Source of the DNA: Eremothecium cymbalariae DBVPG#7215
Taxonomy: Eukaryota > Ascomycota > Saccharomycetes > Saccharomycetales > Saccharomycetaceae
Assembly: GCF_000235365.1 (NCBI RefSeq)
Contig: NC_016449.1
Span: 124,001-188,000, forward strand
Length of the DNA stretch: 64,000 bases
Direction: 5' to 3'
In this document: in pieces, positions 20,201 to 29,904 of the stretch
Position numbering within the stretch: position 1 is the stretch's first letter
How the letters are laid out: each line of letters opens with the position of its first letter
The notes under the pieces: model-generated
What the model was told of the DNA's origin: nothing
The model's input: the letters and a program-made list of their open reading frames with translations, nothing else
Databases searched by the model: none
Program-made: the position numbers and the translations under genes

Positions 20201-20974
20201 ACTATTGTTGTAGATGGACAAACTGCCAGTTAACTTTGCTGATCCATTAGATTTGTATAGAAAGGCAAAAAACAACAAATTCTTAGATGTTAGGTAAATA
20301 TGACCTTGTATTAGCACATTTTTTAGCAACCAACATGAATATTCTTTTGTAAGCTGTTCATCATCATCCAAATTAAACTTGCTTTTTAACTTGGACATAA
20401 TCTTTGACGCTCTATTCCGAGACTTAGTGGTATGAATAGAGTGTGTGTCATGATTAGGAACTATAGATAACTCAAATAATGTTGACCTCCTTGAATCGGT
20501 TGCCGAGTGAGTTCCTGTCATACTGGTACCCATATCATCTGTCGTTTCTGTAAACTTTTCAGCTTCAGCGTCTTTAGTGTCACTTCCGCCACTGACTTCG
20601 GCCTGCTTAGCACTTTCATCATCACTTTCACCCTTGACATCTTCGTCGCCCATCTGTTCTGCCTGTTGAATATCACCAATTCCCACATACATACTGGCTG
20701 TTGTTAGGAGTCCTGCAATGCTCTTGGCCATAACGTTCGGACTTGCTAAATCTTCTTCCTTATCTCCTGATGACGACTCACTCTCGCCTGACTCTAACAC
20801 TTGCTCTGCATCTTCACCTCTTGGTGTATTCTTAGACATTGTAGACAATGAATAAGACATAATACCGAATGGAGCTTTCAGGCTCTTCTTCACTATAGAT
20901 GTGGAAGCAACTGAAAAGGATTTTGTTAGACTAACAGTTGCAGTCGAAGATTTTGGTTCCTTTCTCCCCTTCAT
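17275..20974 (-). CDS. ATG26: UDP-glucose:sterol glucosyltransferase Atg26, reading frame broken by one base
   Basis: Atg26 transfers glucose from UDP-glucose to ergosterol. The ATG is at 20972-20974; earlier in-frame codons begin at GTG only. Order of domains: acidic N-terminus, GRAM (about 200-250, WLLKNVLIQGHIYLTSKNLLF), PH (about 250-355), second GRAM (about 603-665), GT28-type domain from GSRGDVQPYIALGKGL (about 785), and donor-binding motif HHGGSGTTGASMRAGVPTV. After KPFF the frame is lost at an A7 run on the plus strand (17584-17590). Removing one base restores the family sequence GDQYFYANRIEDLGAG, and 1232 aa (S. cerevisiae 1198), ending at TAG 17275-17277. The lower-frame remainder, from about 17583 down, is clearly the conserved C-terminus, so a sequencing or consensus error is more likely than a pseudogene. 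Confidence 0.93.
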
Positions 20975-21479
20975 AACAACTTCTTTGCTGAAAATAACGT
21001 TATATGTTAAAATCACAACAGAAGTAAAATACGGAAGTGATTTAATATGCTTCACGGCTTGATGGTTCTAACTGTCCTAACTAACGTCTGCTTTATTATT
21101 GATTAAATATGATTGAATTTTAGGGGCTCGTCTCGCAAAAGGAAACTATTTAGATCTCAAAATCAGCAACAGCGAGAGATTCTTATAAACTTAGTAAACA
21201 GTAGCAGTATCACAAAGGCAGTGAATGCTGGCTGTAGAGGGTTCTAGTACAGAGTTGGATCAGTAATTAATTATTTATTTAGCATGTCAGTATCAATAAT
21301 AGAAGCATCTTACTAAGTTAATTTTAAGAAGCTTGTAACAATTAGCGCATTCAGGATTAGTTTTGTGTATAAAGTATTGCATCAGCCGCAATAGGTATTC
21401 AGGCATGGCAGTGATGTGAGTTACCGAAGAGATCGATGAACCACAACTTGATGCTTGTCATGCCAACTGAGACCGGTGT
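20975..21479. other. ISC1-ATG26 intergenic region
   Basis: About 500 bases between the ISC1 stop and the ATG26 start, both on the minus strand. It should hold the ISC1 terminator and ATG26 promoter. No gene or distinctive motif seen. Confidence 0.7.
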
Positions 21480-22880
21480 TCAAGCTGAACTGTCATCTAG
21501 GGCAGACTGCATAGTTCTTTTAGAATCACGAACTTCTTGGCCAACCTCTTCTAGCGCCCTTATCTCACTGTTACCAAACAAGAAACTAATCAAGCCGTCC
21601 ATTAGACCACTTCCGGTAATCAAAATTGCAAATAATACCCAGAAAATGGCGGCCCATCCAACTATCATGGAGGTTACAGTAGCTACTACTGTGGTTATTA
21701 TGAGGACAGTCACAGATACCCAGAAGTGGCCGGCCCTCCATACTTGCTGCCATTTTGCTGTGGACATATAGGTATATATCAGCTGGAGGATATTTTCATA
21801 TATCGATATTCTTGCTAACAGTTCATTTCTAGTCAAAGTTTCGGAGGGCTTGTTTTCTGTGGTTGGCAAAATTTTAAAAGTACAACTATAGCCAAAATGA
21901 TCGGAGAAGCTTCCAACGTTAGGGATTCTTTCTGTAAACTTGACACATGCTTTTATGACTTGTAACCTAGTTGGATCTATCAACGCGTAGTCTAGTCTGC
22001 AAGCGTCCTGAGGACCTTTATCGGCTCTCCATGTGTTTAATGTAGAATCACATGTAACACCACCATATTTTATTTGATCCATTGGTAGCAACCTAGAAAT
22101 GTATTGTAAATCTTGTGGGCCATGCAATTGCTCCCATGAATCGACTAAACCAGATTCCTTGGTTAATAGCTTATAGGGAAGGGAGCCTGGTCTTGAGTTC
22201 AAATCACCAACCACAATCACAACATAACCACTTTTACGATATATGGTAGCCAACCTACTGAAGTCCCATGCTTGGCACGTACGGTGGCATTCATACGAAT
22301 CATCCCCCTCTAGGGCATATGGAGCATGCATATGACTGTTCATCACACAGATTGGAGCGACATTGGGAGACGTTGGTTTCAACAAGGTGATAGAAATAGA
22401 CTTTCCGACGTACCAATCACCTCTCCAAAATGCGCTGGGTCTGCCATTTATTGGAAACCGGTAAAGGAAAGTGGACTCTATCGGTATCTTAGAAAGGATT
22501 GCTAATCCAGGACCAGCTATCATACCTGACATAAACCAACGATAATAAGGGTATTTTCCTTTGCACCGGTCAACGATGTAATCCCAATCTCCTTTACACC
22601 ATACTTCTTGCAATGCAACGATATCATAGTCATCTGGATCTTCATCTGATTGGTAGTTATTGTCCGATATGTCTCTATAGTCCACAAGCTGCAAGAAATT
22701 GTCGTAACCTGCCAACTTATCTGCAATAGCACACAACCTCTCTTGACGGAATTTGGAAATGTACTTCAAACCCCATGTATTAAAGGTAAGTAATTTAACA
22801 TAACCTTGTGAGATATCATACTTAACCTTCTCAGTAACATCACTTACAGAGTTATCGTTTCTTCTAGATGAGTTCGACAT
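21480..22880 (-). CDS. ISC1: Inositol phosphosphingolipid phospholipase C (neutral sphingomyelinase type)
   Basis: Isc1 hydrolyses the head groups of inositol phosphosphingolipids to release ceramide. The 466-aa product (S. cerevisiae 477) starts at ATG 22878-22880. It is a member of the endonuclease/exonuclease/phosphatase fold: metal-binding NTWGLKY and ALQEVWC, GPGLAILSK, NSHMHAPY, the P-loop-like GDLNSRPGSLPY, and catalytic SDHFGYSC near residue 325. Two C-terminal hydrophobic segments (about 385-440) anchor it to ER and mitochondrial outer membrane. Head-to-head with SPC25, as in S. cerevisiae chromosome V. Confidence 0.96.
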   Translation of the reverse strand: MSNSSRRNDNSVSDVTEKVKYDISQGYVKLLTFNTWGLKYISKFRQERLCAIADKLAGYDNFLQLVDYRDISDNNYQSDEDPDDYDIVALQEVWCKGDWDYIVDRCKGKYPYYRWFMSGMIAGPGLAILSKIPIESTFLYRFPINGRPSAFWRGDWYVGKSISITLLKPTSPNVAPICVMNSHMHAPYALEGDDSYECHRTCQAWDFSRLATIYRKSGYVVIVVGDLNSRPGSLPYKLLTKESGLVDSWEQLHGPQDLQYISRLLPMDQIKYGGVTCDSTLNTWRADKGPQDACRLDYALIDPTRLQVIKACVKFTERIPNVGSFSDHFGYSCTFKILPTTENKPSETLTRNELLARISIYENILQLIYTYMSTAKWQQVWRAGHFWVSVTVLIITTVVATVTSMIVGWAAIFWVLFAILITGSGLMDGLISFLFGNSEIRALEEVGQEVRDSKRTMQSALDDSSA

Positions 22881-23215
22881 AGTAAAGTACCGTTCGAGGT
22901 CTTTTTTACTTCACTAGAGTTTGATCAAAAGGAACACGTTGACGAACTCTTGAATGATTTTAGTAGAAGCTATTTAGAAAAGTTTGATTGTAATAAACCA
23001 GGGATCACCCACCACTTCTGGCTATAAAAATGTCTAAATGCAACTCTAAATGTACATCTATCACTTTTTGTGGCAATATGAAATGCATTTTATATGCGAA
23101 AGACCTCCTCGAGGCTTTCATGTCCTAAAAGCCATTTTTGTGAACATAATAAAGAAGTCAGTTTCAAATCTTTTTACAAGATCTTAACTCAGTAGATCAC
23201 GATACTCGAACAAAG
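22881..23215. other. Divergent ISC1-SPC25 promoter region
   Basis: About 335 bases shared by the two divergent genes. No gene. I see no strong known motif. Confidence 0.7.
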
Positions 23216-23987
23216 ATGTCAATACATGGGTTCGACGAATTGAAAGCACGGATGGAAGTTTTCCAAGGAAAGTTACACGATTACATCAATGAGCAGAGAT
23301 CAACACTGTTACAATTACTAGATTCATACAAGGAGGATGTTGAGAATTACAGGATAAAGAAAGATTCAATCAACAGTCAGCTAAATCAACTAGTGGAAGA
23401 GGAACGGGAATTGACACAAGGTATGTATGATATCAGTAGGGAACAAGGGACAGCTTTGAAACGATCGTTTGTTGATATTTTTGAAGATTTACTAACGAGA
23501 ACTATTAGAGATACGTAGTATTCAAGAGCAGACACAACAAACAAATTCTAAAATGGAAGCTTATGAAATTAAGAAGCAACAGTTAACTGAGGAACGTGGA
23601 ATTTTAGAGCGTGATAGATGGGAATTAAAGGAGTTACTTGCCAAAAAGCAGAAGGAAATACAACGCCATAAAGAATCTATCAAAAAGCAGCATTTACGGG
23701 ACAACCCTGAAGTGAAGGTTTATGAACAGTTGTTGGGGCTTAAGATAACCACTCCTAAACCGGACACTCTGTGCTTTAACTTTATTAATGTTTCAGAGAA
23801 TTCATCAAACGCACAGTGTAACTTCACGTTGGATTTATCCTCCAATGGCTACAAAATACTGGATTCTTCTCCGAAGCTGTCGCAGGCCCAATCGACCGAG
23901 TTGGAGCAGAATTTGGCAATAACTGGTGACCTTCCAACATTCTTGAAGCAGGTACGCTCTCTATTACTAGACAGAATGAGTACATAA
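23216..23987 (+). CDS. SPC25: Ndc80 kinetochore complex subunit Spc25 (two exons)
   Basis: The coding sequence is join(23216..23420, 23509..23987), 227 aa (S. cerevisiae Spc25 is 221 aa). Read without splicing, the frame stops at 23518 and resumes in another frame, which mimics a frameshift. Splicing at GTATGT (23421) and TAG (23506-23508) joins ...EERELTQ to EIRSIQEQTQQ with an exact codon (G|AG) and a continuous coiled coil (about residues 25-130). The C-terminal globular RWD-like domain, from about 133 (PDTLCFNFINVS), packs with Spc24 and binds Mif2/Cnn1. The Ndc80 complex links centromeres to microtubules. Next to ISC1 as in S. cerevisiae, where, to my knowledge, SPC25 has no intron. Confidence 0.92.
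23421..23508 (+). other. Spliceosomal intron of SPC25
   Basis: An 88-nt intron with 5' site GTATGT (23421-23426), branch point TACTAAC (23490-23496) and 3' site TAG (23506-23508). The two next downstream YAG candidates (23518 and 23531) would leave the frame. The branch A lies 13 nt from the 3' end, as short as in the RPL37 intron. Confidence 0.92.
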
Positions 23988-24133
23988 TGATGATGAAACA
24001 TCGTAAAATTGCGCTGCCGTCAGTAATGACATATGAAACTAACGATTCTTTTTAAATGCATAAAATGGCGACTATATTCGTTAATGGTTAAAAGAAGGAT
24101 ACAGTCAAGTTTAGTGGAATTATTTATTGTGAT

Positions 24134-25192
24134 ATGAGGCGAGAAATAGCAGTACTGTGGGGATATCTATGTTTAAATGTGTTAGCATCACCCGGAGATA
24201 CACTGGATGAATTTGAGAGATGTAATGAAGCATGTCTAGTGAACCGCAATTGTGCCGATGAAGGGCAAATTAATATAGAGGGTAATTCGTTCACTTCACA
24301 TGTTTTTTCCGACATACCATGGGTTTATAAGCAGATCTTTTGGGATTGTTCATCGGACTGTGATTATCAGTGTCAACAGATAGTTACAAGACAGAGAATA
24401 AGAGATGGGGAAGAAATATACCAATTCCATGGAAAGTGGCCCTTTATCAGGAGTGCAGGAATGCAAGAATTTTTTTCTACTCTATTCTCCATTGGGAATT
24501 TTATACCACATTGGAATGGATTTTGTCTGTTGAAGATGGAGTTAGCAAAGGTACCTGCAGGGGACAATTCCAGAGTTATATTGGAGCAATATGTAAACGT
24601 TGCGATTATAGGGATGCTCGCATGGACATTCAGCTCCATTTATCACACTAGGGATTTGTTTATAACAGAAAAAATGGATTACTTTTTTGCTGGTGCTACA
24701 GTGTTGACCGCATTTCATGCGATTTTTGTCAGAGTTAATCGTCTCGACCGTTTGCCAGTATTGAGAAGGCTAGTATCAGTATTTGTTCTTCTCATATTTT
24801 CATTGCACATCTTAAGGCTATATTTCGATTGGTCATACACTTATAACATGCGATTTAACATCCTCTTTGGAGTTCTGGAATACCTTATGTTGATTGTGCT
24901 TGCCATAAAAAACAGGAAAAGTTTGAAGAGAAAGAAGAATTACCGTAATAGTCTCTATAAACCATATTCCAATTCCAATTTTCATCTTTTTTGGATGCCT
25001 GTACTTTTAGTCCTTTTTACTTCATTGGCCATGACTTCTGAATTATTTGATTTCTTCAGTTACGACCTGCAAATGGATTCGCATGCTATTTGGCATGCAC
25101 TGACTATTGTGCCATCATACTTTCTCTATAAGTTCTTTATCATAGATTACAATTATCTAAGTTCCATAAAAGGTACAATATCGCAGGACTAA
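24134..25192 (+). CDS. PER1: GPI-anchor remodelling phospholipase A2 Per1
   Basis: A 352-aa protein (S. cerevisiae 357). It has a short cleavable signal (VLWGYLCLNVLAS), a Cys-rich lumenal segment (CNEACLVNRNC, CSSDCDYQCQQ), then the family motif YQFHGKWPFIR and about seven membrane spans. Conserved membrane residues of the CREST superfamily are visible: Ser and His in WTFSSIYHTRD, Asp in EKMDYFFAG, and His pairs in SHAIWHALTIVPS. Per1 works in the ER and removes the sn-2 acyl chain of GPI lipid so that very long chain remodelling can follow. Tandem with BOR1 and the YCR043C-like gene. Confidence 0.96.
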   Translation: MRREIAVLWGYLCLNVLASPGDTLDEFERCNEACLVNRNCADEGQINIEGNSFTSHVFSDIPWVYKQIFWDCSSDCDYQCQQIVTRQRIRDGEEIYQFHGKWPFIRSAGMQEFFSTLFSIGNFIPHWNGFCLLKMELAKVPAGDNSRVILEQYVNVAIIGMLAWTFSSIYHTRDLFITEKMDYFFAGATVLTAFHAIFVRVNRLDRLPVLRRLVSVFVLLIFSLHILRLYFDWSYTYNMRFNILFGVLEYLMLIVLAIKNRKSLKRKKNYRNSLYKPYSNSNFHLFWMPVLLVLFTSLAMTSELFDFFSYDLQMDSHAIWHALTIVPSYFLYKFFIIDYNYLSSIKGTISQD

Positions 25193-25411
25193 GAGTTATA
25201 TCCCGACCTTAATGAATTTACGTTTTAGGAAATTGCTTAACATCCATTAACACGAGCTGATTTGTTGATTAGCATCAGTATCAAAATGTTACGCAATCAC
25301 GCAGCGTTTTCGTTTTTTCAACGATATATTAATTATTCTGTATACTCGAAGATTATTAACTGAAAGTCATTTCTACCAAGCAGAGTCGCAATCCAAAAGA
25401 ATTGCTCAGCG

Positions 25412-27073
25412 ATGTTAGAGCAACCTAAGCAATTGGTGGATCAGGATGACCCTACAGAACAGTTTACTGATCCTAAAAGCTTTGAGGATGAAGAACAGAT
25501 GTTTACTAACAACGTTGACAAAACGGGCAAAAACAAACGGTTTCCTCCATTATTTTCAGGAATAATGCAGGATATTAAGGATCGTTTGCCGTACTATCGT
25601 TCGGATTGGACTGATTCCTGGGACTATAGGGTCATTCCAGTTCTTGTGGAGACATATTTGAACAACTTGCTTCCTGCCATTGCGTTTGCACAAGACATGT
25701 TCGATCACACCGACAATGCTTTTGGTGTTAATGAAGTGCTATTATCTAGCGCCATAGGAGGAATCGTCTTTGGAATTTTTTGCGGCCAGCCTCTGTGTAT
25801 CTTAGGCGTGACAGCACCTGTGAGTATCTTTAACTATACCGTTTATGAGATCATTAAACCATGGGGTATAGACTACTTTGGGTTCATGTTTTGGATTTGC
25901 ATTTGGGCAATGATATGCCATTTGTTGTTAGCTATTACAAATATGGTCTGCCTACTTCAATACGTGTCCTCGTTCCCTTGCGATGTGTTTGGACTCTTCA
26001 ATAATATTGTTTATATTCATAAAGGCATAGAGATACTGACCAGGCAGTTTAATGACAATGGTAAAACTGATCTAGCAAGTGGCTATGCAAGTATAGTGGT
26101 TGCGCTGATAATGACATTATTTGGTAGTGTCTGCAAGCTATCTGTAAAGACTTCACTTTTTCCATACTCGTTAAGAACGTTCATTAGCGATTACAGCACA
26201 GTTGCAGCTGTTTTATTTGGATCCTTATTCATTCATTTTGGTGGGTATGTGAACGATATTCACTTCCAAAAGCTTCATATTACACATAATTTTACACCTA
26301 CTTCTAAATTAAGAGGCGGTGCAGGATGGTTGGCATACCATAGCATACCTACTCGTTACATTTTCTTGGCGTTGCCCTTCGGAATCATTCTGACGATCCT
26401 CTTCTACTTTGATCACAATGTATCATCCCTAATGGCACAGCGGAATAAATACAAACTGAAAAAGCCATCGACCTTCCATTACGACTTTGCCCTTCTAAGT
26501 CTTACCACAGGTCTTAGTGGACTTCTAGGCGTACCGGCTCCAAATGGATTGATACCGCAAGCTCCTCTACACACCGAAGCACTGTTGGTTCGCGACAATA
26601 ACGGTAAAATCGTAAGATGCGTTGAACAACGTTTCACAAATACCGGCCAGGGTTTACTTATGATTGCCACAATGACAAAACCACTACTTACCTGCTTAGG
26701 CCAAATCCCGCAAGCTGCTCTTAGCGGTCTATTTTTTGTAATGGCCATCCAGGGACTAGTGGAGAATGCAATTATACGAAAGCTTCTATGGCTTCTTACC
26801 GAACGTTCCAAAAGAGGCCTCTCAAATCCCCTAAGTAATATACCCCCCAAAACTATCCTAATATTCACCACTTTGGGGATCGTCGGGGCTCTAATAGAAT
26901 ATGGCCTCACCCTGTCGAAAGCCGCTATTGCATTCCCAATAGCCCTGGTATTAACTGTCGTCTTGAGTCTCTCCTTCCCTAAATGGTTCTCGAAGGCCAC
27001 GGTACCCATTCTAGATGAACCTGTCGCTGAACCGTTCACCAGAAAGAACCTGCTGTTTGAGAATCTCCATTGA
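25412..27073 (+). CDS. BOR1: Borate efflux transporter Bor1 (SLC4-like)
   Basis: A 553-aa polytopic protein (S. cerevisiae Bor1 576 aa). The conserved start FSGIMQDIKDRLPYYRSDWTD leads into the transmembrane domain; family motifs are NNLLPAIAFAQDM, GQPLCILGVTAPVSIFNYTVYE (Gly-rich substrate region), and GLSGLLGVPAPNGLIPQAPLHTEA in the second repeat. SLC4 proteins have two inverted repeats of seven spans, matched by the hydrophobicity seen. Bor1 exports boric acid/borate at the plasma membrane. S. cerevisiae BOR1 lies near MET2 and TOF1 (YNL275W), matching this neighbourhood. Confidence 0.95.
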   Translation: MLEQPKQLVDQDDPTEQFTDPKSFEDEEQMFTNNVDKTGKNKRFPPLFSGIMQDIKDRLPYYRSDWTDSWDYRVIPVLVETYLNNLLPAIAFAQDMFDHTDNAFGVNEVLLSSAIGGIVFGIFCGQPLCILGVTAPVSIFNYTVYEIIKPWGIDYFGFMFWICIWAMICHLLLAITNMVCLLQYVSSFPCDVFGLFNNIVYIHKGIEILTRQFNDNGKTDLASGYASIVVALIMTLFGSVCKLSVKTSLFPYSLRTFISDYSTVAAVLFGSLFIHFGGYVNDIHFQKLHITHNFTPTSKLRGGAGWLAYHSIPTRYIFLALPFGIILTILFYFDHNVSSLMAQRNKYKLKKPSTFHYDFALLSLTTGLSGLLGVPAPNGLIPQAPLHTEALLVRDNNGKIVRCVEQRFTNTGQGLLMIATMTKPLLTCLGQIPQAALSGLFFVMAIQGLVENAIIRKLLWLLTERSKRGLSNPLSNIPPKTILIFTTLGIVGALIEYGLTLSKAAIAFPIALVLTVVLSLSFPKWFSKATVPILDEPVAEPFTRKNLLFENLH

Positions 27074-27704
27074 AACATGTATCTAAAAAATACCTATGTA
27101 TTCCTATATGTTCTACAGCTATCAATTCACTGAAAATCCTTCATCACACCATTCCCTGCAGCCTATTGCTTCAATTAACTAATCATACTTATAAAACATT
27201 AAACATATATACTATACATCCATATTTTGGGAGCTTTAATAATCACTTACGTACGCAAAGCAATGTTTTAAACTTTCGCACTACAGACACACACACATAT
27301 ATAAATGACCAAACACTCAAAAAACTACATACCCAAATAAGAAACCGTATATATCCGTCACAACCCTAGAAATAGCTATTGCATTCGGTACCCCGGTCCA
27401 ACCTCTCATTTTCACTCTTTGGATCCGTTTCATTATTATTGACAGCACATCATCACGTGACAAAATACCACTTGAGCGGGATATCTGCAATTCTGAGAAC
27501 GGTTTCGTTTTACATGTACAGTACCAAAACTCATAAACATAAATTTTTATGGACATACACAAAATTAACGGTGAAAGCATAAACGTTGCATAAGAGTAGA
27601 CAAAACAGGACGTAGCAGTTGATACGTTTGGTAGATTATTCAGTGTGAAGAGCACGAAAGACATTCAAGCAATTAAAAAGAATAGAAACTTAGCAGGGTA
27701 GGCA
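27074..27704. other. BOR1 to YCR043C-like intergenic region
   Basis: About 630 bases with no credible gene; small frames on both strands lack conserved content. A Cbf1-type TCACGTGA is at 27453-27460. Confidence 0.65.
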
Positions 27705-28085
27705 ATGATTCCTCCTCCAGTGGATTCAGCGTTGCTTCGCGAACATTCTTATGAGGACAAGAGACTTTTGGATATTGTATTGAATTCACAGAAGTATTCG
27801 AGCACAAGCGGGTACAAACCTATTAAGGATTATGGTCTAGGATATTTCAACTACATATTTGCAATGGAGAAGGGAATTGGACAGGTGAGGAATAAAGATA
27901 TATTTCGTGATCATCTCTATAGATATTTCAATTTTTATTTTTCGGTGTGGTTGGTTATCTTTATGGTATGGTTTTTATATGTGTTTGGTAGTCCCAGCAG
28001 TTTGGATAAGATGAGTTGGAGGATTCATAGTAAGAAAAAAAGTGACGATGACACGGTAACCATGTATCATCATATGAAGGTTTAA
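27705..28085 (+). CDS. Small membrane protein, probable counterpart of S. cerevisiae YCR043C
   Basis: A 126-aa protein from ATG 27705. Residues about 1-75 are soluble and contain YKPIKDYGLGYFNYIFAMEKG; one membrane span follows (about 78-98, FSVWLVIFMVWFLYVFG), then a basic tail (KKKSDDD, HHMKV). It lies between PER1 (with BOR1 inserted) and TAF2 on the same strand. In S. cerevisiae the order is PER1-YCR043C-TAF2, and YCR043C is a 127-aa Golgi-localised protein of unknown function. The identity rests on position and size more than on a sequence match I can verify. No biochemical role is proposed. Confidence 0.75.
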   Translation: MIPPPVDSALLREHSYEDKRLLDIVLNSQKYSSTSGYKPIKDYGLGYFNYIFAMEKGIGQVRNKDIFRDHLYRYFNFYFSVWLVIFMVWFLYVFGSPSSLDKMSWRIHSKKKSDDDTVTMYHHMKV

Positions 28086-29683
28086 CTTTTAAGCATTTTG
28101 ATTTTTAGCACGAGGGATATATATGGACGTGAGATATATATGTGTGCCTCTATGGCTCTTTGTTCAGAAACCGAAGAGACTGTACTGTATACTTTTTTGA
28201 GCGATGGTGAGAAAATACAATCACTAACCAAGACAAGCGATTTATTTAAAACTACCAAGTGGATCGGCTCGCACTTGCCCAGCGAGCCTCACATTCATAT
28301 GTAAAAATGTATTATAAATGACATACCTGCTTCGGACTAGTCTATTTGTAACCACTGCATTCTGGATATTGAGAAAAGCAAGAAGAAGCAAACACAAAAA
28401 AATGTGCGCATTGCACTTGGCACTTTCAAATTAAACAATTTGTTCTCATCGGTTACTTATTTTCCAAACAATAACCACTCTGGCTCCAATTTGTGATCTC
28501 CCCCAAACTCCGCATCCATATTCAAGGACCAGCAAGCACCATACCTTCCTGTATATATAATAAAACTTTACGCTAATGTATATAGAATCTTCCCAACAAT
28601 TAATGAACACACATGATCTATCACTACTGCCTCTGTTTGTGTGTCCATTCCGCATGTCAGCGCGTCCAACATTCTTCATCGATAAACCTCTTACAGAGGG
28701 AAGAGACCCTTACAAACTTAATTTTCTTCTAGCTCCCCTCTTACAGGCACTACAAACTCATCTACTCATTGCTTCGCGCTGCCATACCAAAACCTACTGC
28801 GCATCCTTGCAACACCGTAACCATCTACATAATTCCAACTGACTAGAATCATACCAAGTTAAATTGAACCTTTTTAACTAACAATATATTATTATACGCA
28901 CAGACGGGCGGCCTTGTCCATCATCCCGAAACCGTTGGCTTTCTCCGAAGATCATATTATGTTATACATATAAATTTTATCGACAACTGGGAAACCAAAA
29001 AAAGGACTACCATGATTATCACGGCGATGATAGTCACAATTTCTTCAAAGCAAACAGTGCTTTTCTGAATTACAAGTATCTAATCTAATATTCTTTATTC
29101 CGGATGCTCTTTTGTCCATTTGTCCATTTTTCTGATGGCCTGGTATGGAGCATCACAGTGTGGTTAGGCCTATCTTTTTCTATATGCTGACCCTTTTTTG
29201 TTTTATAACGGACACTTTAATCCGCTAGCCGCTAGTATCGTTTGGCCGTCTGTCCTAGCCCTCCCTGGCTGAATGGGATGCTGGGCTATCAGGAAGTTAG
29301 CAAGGATCCCAATGGCAAGCAGGCGGGCGGCCGAACCTGGTAGAGGAAGGTGAAGCCAAGTTTCTTCCTATTAGAACGGGTTTCAAAGGCTCTTTATCTT
29401 TAACCAGTTCATGCATTCTTAGACTATGGCGGGAAGTTCTCAGCTGTTTCTAGTTTGTTTCCTGTTCCGTACTAACAAAAAAGCACTAGTGTTGTTTTCC
29501 AAAGGAGGCGCGCATTGTAGTTGAAGTACGAAAATGAAGGCAAAAAGTCGTAACAGGGCGTATTTTAGCGACACGTGGAGAGACCGGCGAGTTATATGGA
29601 TGAGACGAGCGTGTTTAGGACGCTGAATGAGGGGGGTAAGGTTATTGGGCGGTATTATGAGGTTTCGCGGAGATGGGATTGTT

Positions 29684-29695
29684 GATCACGTGATC
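29684..29695. promoter_or_regulatory. GATCACGTGATC palindrome (Cbf1-type) upstream of TAF2
   Basis: Identical to the 12-mer at 4953-4964, 210 bp upstream of the TAF2 ATG. The core CACGTG with flanking TCA/TGA is a strong Cbf1 site. Confidence 0.5.
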
Positions 29696-29860
29696 TTTAA
29701 TTGTGGTCATTGTACACGGATTTTGGGTAGAGAGAATGGAGCAGAGGCGCGAGAAGCGAGAACAGGACTCTTCCGGATGGTAATAATAAATTATAATGGT
29801 AGGATAGTTTTGAGAGTTTTAGGCTGCAATGGAAAAGTAGGAGGGCAGAAGTAGTCGGCC

Positions 29861-29894
29861 AGAGATAGAGAGAGTGAGTGAGAGTGAGAAGGAA
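29861..29894 (+). repeat. Imperfect GA-rich simple repeat
   Basis: AGAGATAGAGAGAGTGAGTG followed by AGAGTGAGAAGG ends 10 bp before the TAF2 ATG; probably within its promoter or leader. Confidence 0.7.
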
Positions 29895-29904
29895 GGGATA
29901 GTTC

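Larger units (their letters stand above)
28086..29904. other. Long non-coding stretch upstream of TAF2
   Basis: About 1.8 kb without a recognisable gene. It holds a comparatively GC-rich island (about 29150-29350), a 12-bp palindrome GATCACGTGATC (29684-29695) and a GA-repeat (29861-29894) next to the TAF2 start. Short frames here (for example 29534 and 29627) show no family features. Confidence 0.6.

Noticed and set aside
23490..23520. Frameshift or pseudogene in SPC25
   Set aside because: Complete splice signals with the correct phase explain the frame change.
26479..27078. 199-codon minus-strand frame
   Set aside because: Lies wholly antisense to BOR1's conserved membrane domain; a codon-bias shadow.
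29470..29490. TACTAAC branch-point match upstream of TAF2
   Set aside because: I find no paired GTATGT at a suitable distance and no upstream exon; S. cerevisiae TAF2 has no intron and the TAF2 ATG downstream fits well.
29534..29854. Short frames (30 and 75 codons) before TAF2
   Set aside because: No recognisable content; the longer one begins without ATG. Could be leader sequence at most.
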